Assembly (NCBI GenBank): GCA_963513935.1
Contig: OY740773.1
Coordinates: forward strand, 98,317,291 to 98,381,290
DNA: 64,000 nt
Reading direction: 5' to 3'
Origin: Aphrophora alni
Taxonomy: Eukaryota; Arthropoda; Insecta; Hemiptera; Aphrophoridae
Position numbers and translations under genes: made by a program. Below are positions 50,253 to 60,889 of the stretch, piece by piece (the stretch's first letter is position 1; each line of letters starts with the position of its first letter). A model generated the notes under the pieces. That model had not been told where the DNA came from. It was given only the letters and a program-made list of their open reading frames with translations, and made no database searches.

Positions 50253-50436
50253 TTTTAGAAGTTTTTTTTTTTCACATTAAATTGTTAAATTTACAACACA
50301 ATCATATTTCGGACATTATTCGTGCATTTTCAGGTGATTAAAACACACAATTATAAACTTTCAAAACGAAAAAACTAACAATACAACAACATTCATAGCA
50401 GTCGCCCAATATAATACTTTCTATGCGAGTCTCCGG
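50253..50436 (+). repeat. Left inverted terminal repeat
   Basis: Reverse-complement partner of 54135-54317 with several small indels. Its hammerhead-like motif (reverse strand, 50336-50295) is decayed: the core reads CTGAAAA and the stem II pair GCAC/GTCC is broken, while GAAA is kept. Confidence 0.75.
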
Positions 50437-53400
50437 GGTTGTTTGATGTTGTTATTACAGTGTCATTTAAAGTTTAGTTTGTGGATACTAGAGGGCACCA
50501 CCGCCACCTTGTATATTACCGAATTCAGCTGAAACGCTTTCTATGCAAGTCTCCGGGGTTGTTTGATGTTGTTATTACAGTGTCATTTAAAGTTTAGTTT
50601 GTGGATACTAGAGGGCACCGCCGCCACCTTGTATATTACCGAATTCAGCTGAAACGCTTTCTATGCAAGTCTCCGGGGTTGTTTGATGTTGTTATTACAG
50701 TGTCATTTAAAGTTTAGTTTGTGGATACTAGAGGGGACCACCGCCACCTTGTATATTACCGAATTCAGCTGAAACGTTTTCTATGCAAGTCTCCGGGGTT
50801 GTTTGATGTTGTTATTACAGTGTCATTTAAAGTTTAGTTTGTGGATACTAGAGGGCACCATCGCCACCTTGTATATTACCGAATTCAGCTGAAACGCTTT
50901 CTATGCAAGTCTCCGGGGTTGTTTGATGTTGTTATTACAGTGTCATTTAAAGTTTAGTTTGTGGATACTAGAGGGCACCATCGCCACCTTGTATATTACC
51001 GAATTCAGCTGAAACGCTTTCTATGCAAGTCTCCGGGGTTGTTTGATGTTGTTATTACAGTGTCATTTAAAGTTTAGTTTGTGGATACTAGAGGGCACCA
51101 TCGCCACCTTGTATATTACCGAATTCAGCTGAAACGCTTTCTATGCAAGTCTCCGGGTTGTTTGATGTTGTTATTACAGTGTCATTTAAAAATAGTTTGT
51201 GGATACTAGAGGGCACCACCGCCTCCTTGTATAATATCGAATTCAGCTGAAACGCTTTCTATGCAAGTCTCCGGGGTTGTTTGATGTTGTTATTACAGTG
51301 TCATTTAAAAATAGTTTGTGGATACTAGAGGTCACCACCGCCACCTTGTATAATATCGAATTCAGCTGAAACGCTTTCTATGCAAGTCTCCGGGGTTGTT
51401 TGATGTTGTTATTACAGTGTCATTTAAAGTTTAGTTTGTGGATACTAGAGGGCACCACCGCCACCTTGTATATTACCGAATTCAGCTGAAACGCTTTCTA
51501 TGCAAGTCTCCGGGTTGTTTGATGTTGTTATTACAGTGTCATTTAAAAATAGTTTGTGGATACTAGAGGGCACCACCGCCTCCTTGTATAATATCGAATT
51601 CAGCTGAAACGCTTTCTATGCAAGTCTCCGGGGTTGTTTGATGTTGTTATTACAGTGTCATTTAAAAATAGTTTGTGGATACTAGAGGTCACCACCGCCA
51701 CCTTGTATAATATCGAATTCAGCTGAAACGCTTTCTATGCAAGTCTCCGGGGTTGTTTGATGTTGTTATTACAGTGTCATTTAAAGTTTAGTTTGTGGAT
51801 ACTAGAGGGCACCACCGCCACCTTGTATATTACCGAATTCAGCTGAAACGCTTTCTATGCAAGTCTCCGGGGTTGTTTGATGTTGTTATTACAGTGTCAT
51901 TTAAAAATAGTTTGTGGATACTAGAGGGCACCACCGCCACCTTGTATATTACCGAATTCAGCTGAAACGCTTTCTATGCAAGTCTCCGGGGTTGTTTGAT
52001 GTTGTTATTACAGTGTCATTTAAAAATAGTTTGTGGATACTAGAGGTCACCACCGCCACCTTGTATAATATCGAATTCAGCTGAAACGCTTTCTATGCAA
52101 GTCTCCGGGGTTGTTTGATGTTGTTATTACAGTGTCATTTAAAAATAGTTTGTGGATACTAGAGGGCACCACCGCCACCTTGTATAATATCGAATTCAGC
52201 TGAAACGCTTTCTATGCAAGTCTCCGGGGTTGTTTGATGTTGTTATTACAGTGTCATTTAAAAATAGTTTGTGGATACTAGAGGTCACCACCGCCACCTT
52301 GTATAATATCGAATTCAGCTGAAACGCTTTCTATGCAAGTCTCCGGGGTTGTTTGATGTTGTTATTACAGTGTCATTTAAAAATAGTTTGTGGATACTAG
52401 AGGTCACCACCGCCACCTTGTATATTACCGAATTCAGCTGAAACGCTTTCTATGCAAGTCTCCGGGGTTGTTTGATGTTGTTATTACAGTGTCATTTAAA
52501 AATAGTTTGTGGATACTAGAGGTCACCACCGCCACCTTGTATAATATCGAATTCAGCTGAAACGCTTTCTATGCAAGTCTCCGGGGTTGTTTGATGTTGT
52601 TATTACAGTGTCATTTAAAGTTTAGTTTGTGGATACTAGAGGGCACCACCGCCACCTTGTATATTACCGAATTCAGCTGAAACGCTTTCTATGCAAGTCT
52701 CCGGGGTTGTTTGATGTTGTTATTACAGTGTCATTTAAAAATAGTTTGTGGATACTAGAGGGCACCACCGCCACCTTGTATATTACCGAATTCAGCTGAA
52801 ACGCTTTCTATGCAAGTCTCCGGGGTTGTTTGATGTTGTTATTACAGTGTCATTTAAAAATAGTTTGTGGATACTAGAGGTCACCACCGCCACCTTGTAT
52901 AATATCGAATTCAGCTGAAACGCTTTCTATGCAAGTCTCCGGGGTTGTTTGATGTTGTTATTACAGTGTCATTTAAAAATAGTTTGTGGATACTAGAGGT
53001 CACCACCGCCACCTTGTATATTACCGAATTCAGCTGAAACACTTTCTATGCAAGTCTCCGGGGTTGTTTGATGTTGTTATTACAGTGTCATTTAAAAATA
53101 GTTTGTGGATACTAGAGGTCACCACCGCCACCTTGTATAATATCGAATTCAGCTGAAACACTTTCTATGCAAGTCTCCGGGGTTGTTTGATGTTGTTATT
53201 ACAGTGTCATTTAAAAATAGTTTGTGGATACTAGAGGGCACCACCGCCACCTTGTATATTACCGAATTCAGCTGAAACACTTTCTATGCAAGTCTCCGGG
53301 GTTGTTTGATGTTGTTATTACAGTGTCATTTAAAAATAGTTTGTGGATACTAGAGGGCACCACCGCCACCTTGTATAATATCGAATTCAGCTGAAACGCT

Positions 53401-54113
53401 TTCTATGCAAGTCTCCGGGGTTGTTTGATGTTGTTATTACAGTGTCATTTAAAAATAGTTTGTGGATACTAGAGGTCACCACCGCCACCTTGTATAATAT
53501 CGAATTCAGCTGAAACGCTTTCTATGCAAGTCTCCGGGGTTGTTTGATGTTGTTATTACAGTGTCATTTAAAGTTTAGTTTGTGGATACTAGAGGGCACC
53601 ACCGCCACCTTGTATATTACCGAATTCAGCTGAAACGCTTTCTATGCAAGTCTCCGGGGTTGTTTGATGTTGTTATTACAGTGTCATTTAAAAATAGTTT
53701 GTCGATACTAGAGGGCACCACCGCCACCTTGTATATTACCGAATTCAGCTGAAACACTTTCTATGCAAGTCTCCGGGGTTGTTTGATGTTGTTATTACAG
53801 TGTCATTTAAAAATAGTTTGTGGATACTAGAGGTCACCACCGCCACCTTGTATAATATCGAATTCAGCTGAAACACTTTCTATGCAAGTCTCCGGGGTTG
53901 TTTGATGTTGTTATTACAGTGTCATTTAAAAATAGTTTGTGGATACTAGAGGTCACCACCGCCACCTTGTATAATATCGAATTCAGCTGAAACGCTTTCT
54001 ATGCAAGTCTCCGGGGTTGTTTGATGTTGTTATTACAGTGTCATTAAAAAATAGTTTGTGGATACTAGAGGTCACCACCGCCACCTTGTATAATATCGAA
54101 TTCAATGAAACGC
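50417..54113 (+). repeat. Minisatellite of 31 units of 118-120 bp
   Basis: Each unit starts CTTTCTATGCAAGTCTCCGG and ends ...GAATTCAGCTGAAACG. Two unit types exist: A (120 bp, AAAGTTTAGTTTG) and B (118-119 bp, AAAAATAGTTTG). Units 1-6 are A. Afterwards A recurs only at units 9, 12, 19 and 27. Other diagnostic positions are GAGGGCACC or GAGGTCACC, and TATTACCG or TAATATCG. A 357-bp trimer (units 7-9) is repeated as units 10-12. No ORF spans it and no spacers exist. Confidence 0.97.
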
Positions 54114-54134
54114 AATGCACTATGTTACGCCGGC

Positions 54135-54317
54135 ACGGAGACATGCATAGAAAACATTATTATTTGTTTGGGAGTGCTATGAATGTTGTTGTATTGTTTG
54201 TTTTTTTCGAGTTGAATGTTTGTAATTGTGTGTGTTTTAATCACCTGACGAAGGACGAATAATGTCCGAAACACGTGTTGTGGAATTAAGAATTTAATTT
54301 GAAAAAAAACTTCAAAA
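54135..54317 (-). repeat. Right inverted terminal repeat
   Basis: Partner of the left repeat. It holds the well-formed hammerhead-like motif on the + strand. Confidence 0.75.
54242..54283 (+). ncRNA. Hammerhead ribozyme-like motif with minimal stem III
   Basis: Order: CAC (stem I), CTGACGA (core, CUGANGA) at 54245-54251, GGAC-GAATAAT-GTCC (stem II with 7-nt loop) at 54253-54267, GAAA (core) at 54268-54271, CACGTG (stem III, self-complementary) at 54272-54277, TT (UH cleavage position) and GTGG (stem I partner). Every invariant core position is present. Stem III has no loop of its own, so cleavage would need a dimer, as is known for short-stem-III hammerheads in Penelope-like elements and animal retrozymes. 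One base (A54252) lies between the core and stem II. Confidence 0.55.
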
Positions 54318-54319
54318 GT

Positions 54320-54935
54320 ATTTCCGGCGGTAATAAACCGTAACAAAGAGAGGGCGTTCACCTTTAAACAAGACAAATAATGGAGGAAACCAGATTTTCT
54401 AGGTCGACTGTGGGAAGAGCTGGAGTAACACTTTGCAGATATACCCACGGAATCCACATTAAACTGGAATAAACAAGAAAAACAACTTTGTTCATCTGTT
54501 CTTTGATTTATCTTTTATGCTTATTAAATGTATACTTTTGAAATATATCTATTCTAAATCCCACCATGACTTTATGGAGTCATAACGTGCATTACACATG
54601 AGTACACTCAGAATGTCAGTTCATTAAGGATTATGTTCGCAGCTCATGAATTCGCTCATCCGTGCAAACGTTGATGTTTATGATGGAAATTATTACGTCA
54701 TTAAACGTTTAGTTTTCTCTCGTAAATTGTTCATTTAATATTGTCAAAGTAATATTTTTAGTAAACAAACTTAACTTTAAAAATAACAAAATATTATAAC
54801 ATGGTCGCATGTTTGGTTAGTACTGAATACTGTTATTAACTAATATTTAGCTAGACTTATAACAAACCTTAGATAAGCTTGTGTACAGAAGTAGTTCAAT
54901 AATTAAATATTGGTTAGTTAGATAGAAATAAAACA
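54320..54935. other. Unassigned sequence
   Basis: No gene or repeat recognised. Confidence 0.4.
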
Positions 54936-54940
54936 TATCT

Positions 54941-55182
54941 CCTTTAGAGGCTCATTGAAAGTGGCAATTCCGAGGGAACCTAGCTGGATCTACATCTTTT
55001 TTCGCGTATTCTTGGGATAGTGTTTTTCATCTTTCCTATCAGATCTTGACCAAATGTTGTTCTTTTCCGACCCTGACACAATTAAATTATTCGAGAGCTA
55101 GGGGTCTTTATTTTATGTTCTTTTTCCCTTTTTTTGTTAGACGATAATGATCGAGAATTTTTCCCTCTTAAACAACAAGAAT
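54941..55182 (+). mobile_element. SX retroposon copy with tail
   Basis: GAGGCTCATTGAAAGTGGCA, ATTCCGAGGGAACCTAGCTG, CCGACCCTGACACAATTAAA and tail AGACGATAATGATCGAGAA with TTTTCCCTCTTAAACAACAAG. Confidence 0.8.
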
Positions 55183-55184
55183 AT

Positions 55185-55412
55185 AATGAGTACGGGGTTT
55201 GGCATTCCCGATGTTTCCTAACTGGATCTACACCTTTCTTCATCTAGTTTTTGATCCTTATTGTCTTTCGTATCAGGTCTCTATTGACCAATTCATGTTC
55301 CCGTCTGACCCTGACGCTTTTAGAGTATTCGAGTGCTAGGTTTCTTTTGTGTTCTTTTTTTTATTATATAAAGCAATGATGATCGAGAGGTTTTTCGAAT
55401 TTAAACAACAAA
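55185..55412 (+). mobile_element. SX retroposon copy, tandem to the previous
   Basis: AATGAGTACGGGGTTTGGCA, TAACTGGATCTACACCTTTC, GACCCTGACGCTTTTAGAGT and tail AAGCAATGATGATCGAGAGG with TTTTTCGAATTTAAACAACAAA. It starts a few bases after the previous tail. Confidence 0.8.
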
Positions 55413-55599
55413 GGCAGAAAAGACTGAATACATCAATTAAATGGCCGCCATTTTGATATTAATTAACATATTGATAATGTTCATTTTACGAATAAAGTGA
55501 GGTTAGGATAGGATGTTATTAGGTTTGGATTAAAACTGTACAATGTTGTTGAGAAATAAAAGAGTCAAGCGTGCACTAAAACCACACGCCTTAGGGTCC

Positions 55600-55925
55600 C
55601 TAGTATAAAGGGACAGTTAATTCTTCCACAAATAAACATACATATTCCTAATCAGAATAACTTCTTGTTTTATTTATAACCCCCTCCCCACTCTCACACA
55701 CACATAATTTTCCTAAAATTAAATTTTTCTACTCAATAGTTTTTGTCCCTTAACTACCCCAAGGTCATTTTTTGTTACCGCTATATTTTGGCAAAACAAA
55801 GAATATAAATCTAAAGTTTTATAGGATTTATCGTCTTGTCTGTGTAGACTGGTTGCGACTTACAGACAGACAGATAAAATTCCTTGGTTTTATCTACGGA
55901 CCCTAATAAAGAGAAATTAATGAAA
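55600..55925 (+). repeat. Dispersed repeat R, copy 2
   Basis: ATTCCTAATCAGAATAACTT, AGTTTTTGTCCCTTAACTAC, ATCGTCTTGTCTGTGTAGAC and GGTTGCGACTTACAGACAGA match copy 1. Short GACA tail. Confidence 0.6.
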
Positions 55926-56039
55926 ATAGAATTCATCTAGAAAGTAGGTAAACAAACTGACAATTTAAAAAACTTTACGACCACTTCTTATTAAATTACA
56001 ATGCTTTAATTTTTTTTTTCCGAAAACTTCAATTTTTTG

Positions 56040-56310
56040 GACTAATTTCCTTTTACTATTTATGATTTCGTACTGCAATTTAATTTCAAATTAATATTAT
56101 TTTTTCAGTTAGATGGGAGGGGTGATATGACACTTTAAATTTGTTCAAGCGCCAACATATTAATTTTGTCATCAGATATAAATATACGTATTCGTAATCA
56201 TAATAACTTCTCGTTTTATCTGATAACATACACATCATATTTCCAATTTTTTTAAATTCGATAGTTTTTGCCCTCTAACTACCACAGGGTTTTTTTTTAC
56301 TAGTGTATTT
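56040..56310 (+). repeat. Dispersed repeat R, copy 3
   Basis: TTTCGTACTGCAATTTAATT, GACACTTTAAATTTGTTCAA, TTCGTAATCATAATAACTTC and AGTTTTTGCCCTCTAACTAC match the first half of copy 1. Confidence 0.6.
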
Positions 56311-56685
56311 TTTTCTTTTGTGGGACAATACAAAAAAATAAAATGCAAATAAAGACGAGTTAAGGATTTTGAAAAATCATTGTTTATTCCTTTCAGATAT
56401 CGTGGGTACAAAAACTAGATAAAAATTTAAAAAATTAGTAGCTATAAAAGAGGGGAAAACAAAATAGGTAAAATTTTATGTTATTTTAAACAGGTAATAT
56501 CGCTTGCCTTTTAGTTTACAGCTAAAGAAGCTGTTGCCAGAAACGCAGTGTGTTATGACATCTGACTTTTTATCATTAATCAAACACTGTTCATTGTCAG
56601 TGGGAGGTAGATGCTGTCATTCGTTGGAAATATCTATTCTTAGTCTATGAAAGTACTGTAAATGCTAATTCTTCGTTTCTACTTG
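56311..56685. other. Unassigned AT-rich sequence
   Basis: No feature recognised. Confidence 0.4.
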
Positions 56686-56689
56686 ACTG

Positions 56690-56852
56690 GTAGTGAGTAC
56701 AGGTGTACCATCACGAAGTAGCTAACTTGGTTTAGACCTTTCTTCATATAGCCTTGAGTTAGTCTCACTTGACCAACTCTTGTTCTCTTCAGATACTGAC
56801 GCTACTAAGAGTAGTAGACGGTTAAGAATTTTCTCCTTTAAACAACTAGAAA
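56690..56852 (+). mobile_element. SX retroposon copy, reduced
   Basis: GGTAGTGAGTACAGGTGTAC, ACCTTTCTTCATATAGCCTT, CACTTGACCAACTCTTGTTC, ACTGACGCTACTAAGAG and CTCCTTTAAACAACTAG. Most of the hairpin is missing. Confidence 0.6.
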
Positions 56853-56934
56853 AATAAGTTATCGTGAATTGGGATTATTCGTGCGTGATGAGATTGGATT
56901 TTTGAAATGAAAACTTCCTTTGGCGCGTTTTAGT

Positions 56935-57195
56935 TGAGGAGTGAACGTAAGTGAACCGTCACGCTCGGATCGGTTACGCTGAATCGGGTTTACTCGGCTC
57001 CACTCGTCATTAAGCGCGCTCGGGTCGGTGACGCACTGAATCGTCTATACTCGGCTCCAGTCGTCATCAGTTAATTTTACTGTCCGACAAGAAGTGCATC
57101 GTTCCAATGTTTTTGTATATGATCAGTGTAATATTTAAAGTGTTTACAATTTGTGCTGAATTTTACTAATAGTGAAAACTTTATTTCGAATCAAG
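56935..57195 (+). promoter_or_regulatory. GC-richer segment with duplicated block and possible splice donor
   Basis: Two imperfect copies of about 58 bp (CTCGG.TCGGT.ACGC.GAATCG ... ACTCGGCTCCA.TCGTCAT) at 56962-57020 and 57021-57070, then ATCAG and AAG/GTAATT at 57195/57196. Could be a promoter and 5' UTR exon of an unseen + strand gene. No coding sequence found. Confidence 0.2.
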
Positions 57196-57212
57196 GTAAT
57201 TTCTCGCATTTC

Positions 57213-58176
57213 TCCAATAATATGATGGACTTAGACATCGATTAGTATAAGTTAATAATTATATTAATAAATTTCTCGTAGAAATGAAATAATACCCACA
57301 ATAAATAGTCTTTTAAGTAAAAATTTCATGCACATTTTTCCCCGTGAAATATATTTTCCCCCCTTTATTTATATATTATTATTATTTATTTACATTTACA
57401 CATTACTCCAATAATATGAAGGACTTAGACATCGATTAGTATAAGTTAATAATTATATTAATAAATTTCTCGTAGAAATGAAATAATACCCACAATAAAT
57501 AGTCTTTTAAGTAAAAATTTCATGCACATTTTTCCCCGTGAAATATATTTTCCCCCCTTTATTTATATATTATTATTATTTATTTACATTTACACATTAC
57601 TCCAATAATATGATGGACTTAGACATCGATTAGTATAAGTTAATAATTATATTAATAAATTTCTCGTAGAAATGAAATAATACCCACAATAAATAGTCTT
57701 TTAAGTAAACATTTCATGCACATTTTTCCCCGTGAAATATATTTTCCCCCCTTTATTTATATATTATTATTATTTATTTACATTTACACATTACTCCAAT
57801 AATATGATGGACTTAGACATCGATTAGTATAAGTTAATAATTATATTAATAAATTTCTCGTAGAAATGAAATAATACCCACAATAAATAGTCTTTTAAGT
57901 AAAAATTTCATGCACATTTTTCCCCGTGAAATATATTTTCCCCCCTTTATTTATATATTATTATTATTTATTTACATTTACACATTACTCCAATAATATG
58001 ATGGACTTAGACATCGATTAGTATAAGTTAATAATTATATTAATAAATTTCTCGTAGAAATGAAATAATACCCACAATAAATAGTCTTTTAAGTAAACAT
58101 TTCATGCACATTTTCCCGTGAAATATATCCCCCCCTTTATTTATATATTACTATTATTTATTTACATTTACACATT
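57213..58176 (+). repeat. 194-bp tandem array, five copies
   Basis: Units start at 57213, 57407, 57601, 57795 and 57989 with TCCAATAATATGA(T/A)GGACTT. The first four differ by a few bases only. The last is shortened by small deletions in the TTTTTCCCC and TTTTCCCCCC runs. AT-rich, no ORF. Confidence 0.97.
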
Positions 58177-58545
58177 GATAAATCAAATGTCCACTTCTAT
58201 CGTGTGGTCATAAGCACACATCCAGATTTTTTAAAATTATTGAACACGGGAATCCTCCGCAATGCCTATTCTGCCAGTCCGTTCTTAAGGTTAAACATAT
58301 TATAGACGCTTATTCTACCTAATTCGTTTCAATCAGGTTTTTTAATGTTGATTTAGACAAATCTAATTTTATTAATGCAGGACCTTTTTACACCTGTGTA
58401 ATTTGTATTTTTGTTTTTATATTATTGCTATTTTTATATTATAGTTCATACTTTTGGATTTACATTTAAGAGAAATTGTAGGTCATTTATGTCTAGGCGA
58501 TAATGTCTGCGATGATTATCGCATTTCTAAAATTACCTTTTCCAT
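58177..58545 (+). mobile_element. LA LINE C-terminal and 3' end fragment
   Basis: TCCGCAATGCCTATTCTGCC (the CPFC region), AACATATTATAGACGCTTAT, GCAGGACCTTTTTACACCTG and hairpin GGCGATAATGTCTGCGATGA with TTATCGCATTTCTAAAA. It begins exactly where the 194-bp array ends. Confidence 0.7.
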
Positions 58546-59115
58546 AAAAATTTAGTTGTCTAAAAAATGAAATAATATATAATTTTAAACAATGCATTGT
58601 GGGTTCAATCTCTTATTTCAAAGTATATTTCATCCCAAAGTGGGAAATTTACTTACGAATGCAGAAAACACTTTTCATATTTATTTATCTTTGAAATTCA
58701 TAGATCAAAAATGTGTTATTGCTACAGAACGAAATTTATAAAAAATTGATAAAAATAATCTTTTAAAGATAATAATGTATAAGCTTAATAAAACACAATT
58801 CTTCATTGAACAAACAATTTAGGTGAACTAATTACAGCCAACTTAGATAAAAGAAAGTCGGATGCTGTATTAAATACAGAGTGCATCAAAAGATACTTCC
58901 CATTGCCAAGCTTATTGGGAAAAACAGTTCACATTGAATGGTGAACTTTATTGAAGTCACTGGATTATTTATAAGTTTTTGTTGTTGTAACATTGTTTAA
59001 AAACTATCTAGGACAGATTTAACTGTTTCACATATGCGTAGTATAGAGTGTTTTCTGTCGTATGTACATTACTTTACAGCCTAATGCAGGAACCGATTTT
59101 ATACAAGTTATGACC
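58546..59115. other. Unassigned AT-rich sequence
   Basis: No feature recognised. Confidence 0.4.
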
Positions 59116-59120
59116 ATCAA

Positions 59121-59218
59121 GGATTCACTTTCGTGATTACAGGCTTGCCAATCCTGAGGAACCCAACTGGGTTACACTATTCTTCGTTGTGTTACATGCC
59201 TCTCTTTCGTACGGTGGG
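59121..59218 (+). mobile_element. SX retroposon 5' fragment
   Basis: GGATTCACTTTCGTGATTAC, AGGCTTGCCAATCCTGAGGA and ACCCAACTGGGTTACAC, then TGTTACATGCCTCTCTTTCG. Followed at once by LA LINE coding sequence. Confidence 0.55.
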
Positions 59219-59224
59219 GAGCCG

Positions 59225-60083
59225 AAAGGACTTGCTACGATTCTAGCGTGCTTTTGTTCGATTGCGGATTGATTATGGCTCAGCCATTAAGAAGCTTGAT
59301 TCGATAAACAACTCTCCGCTGCGTATTGTTTCTCGAGCATTTCATTCGAGCCCAGTTTCTAGATTACTTGCTGAGACTGGTGAACCATGTCTTACTCGAC
59401 GAAGACAGCAACTACAAATAACACATTATGTAGTCTACGCTCCAAGCGTATCATCCAGCTGACGACGTTGTTTTTAATAAACCTTTGAATGAATGTCGTC
59501 ATGATAGTACTCCCCCATTTTGCATTAGAACATTTAGAATCATTGACAATTTGGGCCTTGTACTTCCTCCATGGCTCATTCAAGTGACAACTATTGATTT
59601 TTCCCGTTCATCAAAAGCACTACACTCATAATGTTGTAGATCAGGAGTTCTTTATGTAATTGATGAATACCCATCTATTGGAATTATTTTCACCCATGGT
59701 TCTAAACTGAATGTAAAGTCGTACCTGGGCATTGCGGAATTTCAGGACACACAAAAGCTGACGTAGCGGCAAAGGAAGCTACAAGTCAGATACCAATCAC
59801 ACCGCGTGTTATGGTATCTGACTTTGTATCGACAGTTAAATCAGTTTTGAATAGTAATGGGAGGAAGAGTGGACAAATATACAGTCCAATAAGCTGAGGG
59901 ATTTAAAAGGCACTGTTCGTCCGTAGAATACATCCATACGTGCCAGTCGTCGAGAGGAAGTGGTGGTTACCCGTGTTCGTATCAGTCATTCCATGATCAC
60001 TCATGGATTTCGGATGGAACAGGGAATCCGCCACAATGCCCATTTTGTCAAGACGTGTTGTCAATTAAGCACATCCTCATTGA
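59225..60083 (+). mobile_element. LA LINE fragment, thumb to C-terminal domain
   Basis: RIDYGSAIKKLDSINNSPLR, IVSRAFHSSPVSRLLAETGE and PCLTRRRQQLQ are the region after the reverse transcriptase. VVDQEFFM-like and IIFTHGSKLN (RNase H, Asp changed to His) follow. A deletion then joins to YLGIAEFQDTQKLT, and the end reads [20 protein letters not shown] with [20 protein letters not shown]. It stops inside this domain at a junction with SX sequence. Confidence 0.8.
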
Positions 60084-60132
60084 ATCATCTTTCCTACCAG
60101 GTCTCTCTCGACCAACTTTTCGTCTAATTTTT
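60084..60132 (+). mobile_element. SX internal fragment fused to LA LINE
   Basis: ATCATCTTTCCTACCAGGTC then TCTCTCGACCAACTTTTCG is the central SX block, joined without a gap to the LINE segment IKHILIE. Confidence 0.55.
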
Positions 60133-60614
60133 TTTAAAACGTATTGATATTATCGTTTGCACGTTGCAATGTTTGGTATCTGTAGTCTCGTGTATAAATA
60201 TTCAAAGTTCAAATATGTCTGCTTTGAAGCAATATGTCAATTGATATCTTCTTGTTGTCAATATTATTTAAAAACTGAATGACCTCTGACCTGAGCTCGA
60301 ATCGGCGCTTATCAATGGAAGGAACTGTATTTATAATTGAAGATTGAATTGTTGCGTGATATATCCAGTGTTTTATCTTAAAAATGTACATTTTCCTCTC
60401 CCTCTTTTCATTGTACCATCTTAGAACGTGCCGCGTATTACAAATTGAGAATAGCGGCTTCTTAAAATTTTAGATAGTGGGAAATCTCGCTTACAATATC
60501 ATAAGTATATTAATATTACACTTCAGAAATAATTGGGTGCAGTGTGTTTTCACCACCACAGCCTTTTAGTCCCCTTGAAATTATATTGTATAGCATACGA
60601 TAATGTGGATGGAA
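60133..60614. other. Unassigned AT-rich sequence
   Basis: No feature recognised. Confidence 0.4.
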
Positions 60615-60800
60615 CCGTTGTAAAACCCCAATCAACTTAGCTGGATCTACACTCTTTCATGTAGTCTTGGGTTAGATCCCTCTCATCTTTCTTATAAGGT
60701 CTCTCGTGACCAACTCTTGTTATCTTCCGACCCTGACGCTATTAGAGTATTCGAAGGCTAGTGGTCTTTTCTTGTTCTAACTAAGGCAATTATGGACAGA
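60615..60800 (+). mobile_element. SX retroposon copy
   Basis: CAACTTAGCTGGATCTACAC, GTAGTCTTGGGTTAGATCCC, GACCAACTCTTGTTATCTTC, CGACCCTGACGCTATTAGAG and AAGGCAATTATGGACAGAGAAG at the tail. Confidence 0.8.
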
Positions 60801-60889
60801 GAAGTACACAGCAAGGATAAAAACAAACCATAGTTTTGTGGGTTAGTTCCAGAATACGATAGTGTAGGAGAACTTGCAGTATGCAATAT

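Larger units (their letters stand above)
50253..54317. mobile_element. Inverted-repeat element with hammerhead-like ends and internal minisatellite
   Basis: Outer inverted repeats of about 185 bp (50253-50436 and 54135-54317) enclose a 31-copy tandem array. Matching blocks include GAAGTTTTTTTT, TTTCGGACATTATTCGT, CAGGTGATTAAAACACACA, CAATACAACAACATTCATAG and TTTTCTATGC..GTCTCCG; the last of these lies inside the first monomer, so the array grew from the inner edge of the repeat. The ends contain a hammerhead-like motif (see 54242-54283). Penelope-like elements can have inverted terminal repeats with hammerheads, so a non-autonomous derivative of such an element is the best guess. No ORF and no clear target duplication. 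Confidence 0.6.

Noticed and set aside
50417..54113. Array of regularly spaced repeats as a CRISPR locus
   Set aside because: The units are contiguous with no unique spacers, 118-120 bp long, and the genome is a spliced eukaryote.
54017..54457. Frames at the right end of the minisatellite element
   Set aside because: They run across the last unit and the inverted repeat and have no protein similarity that I recognise.
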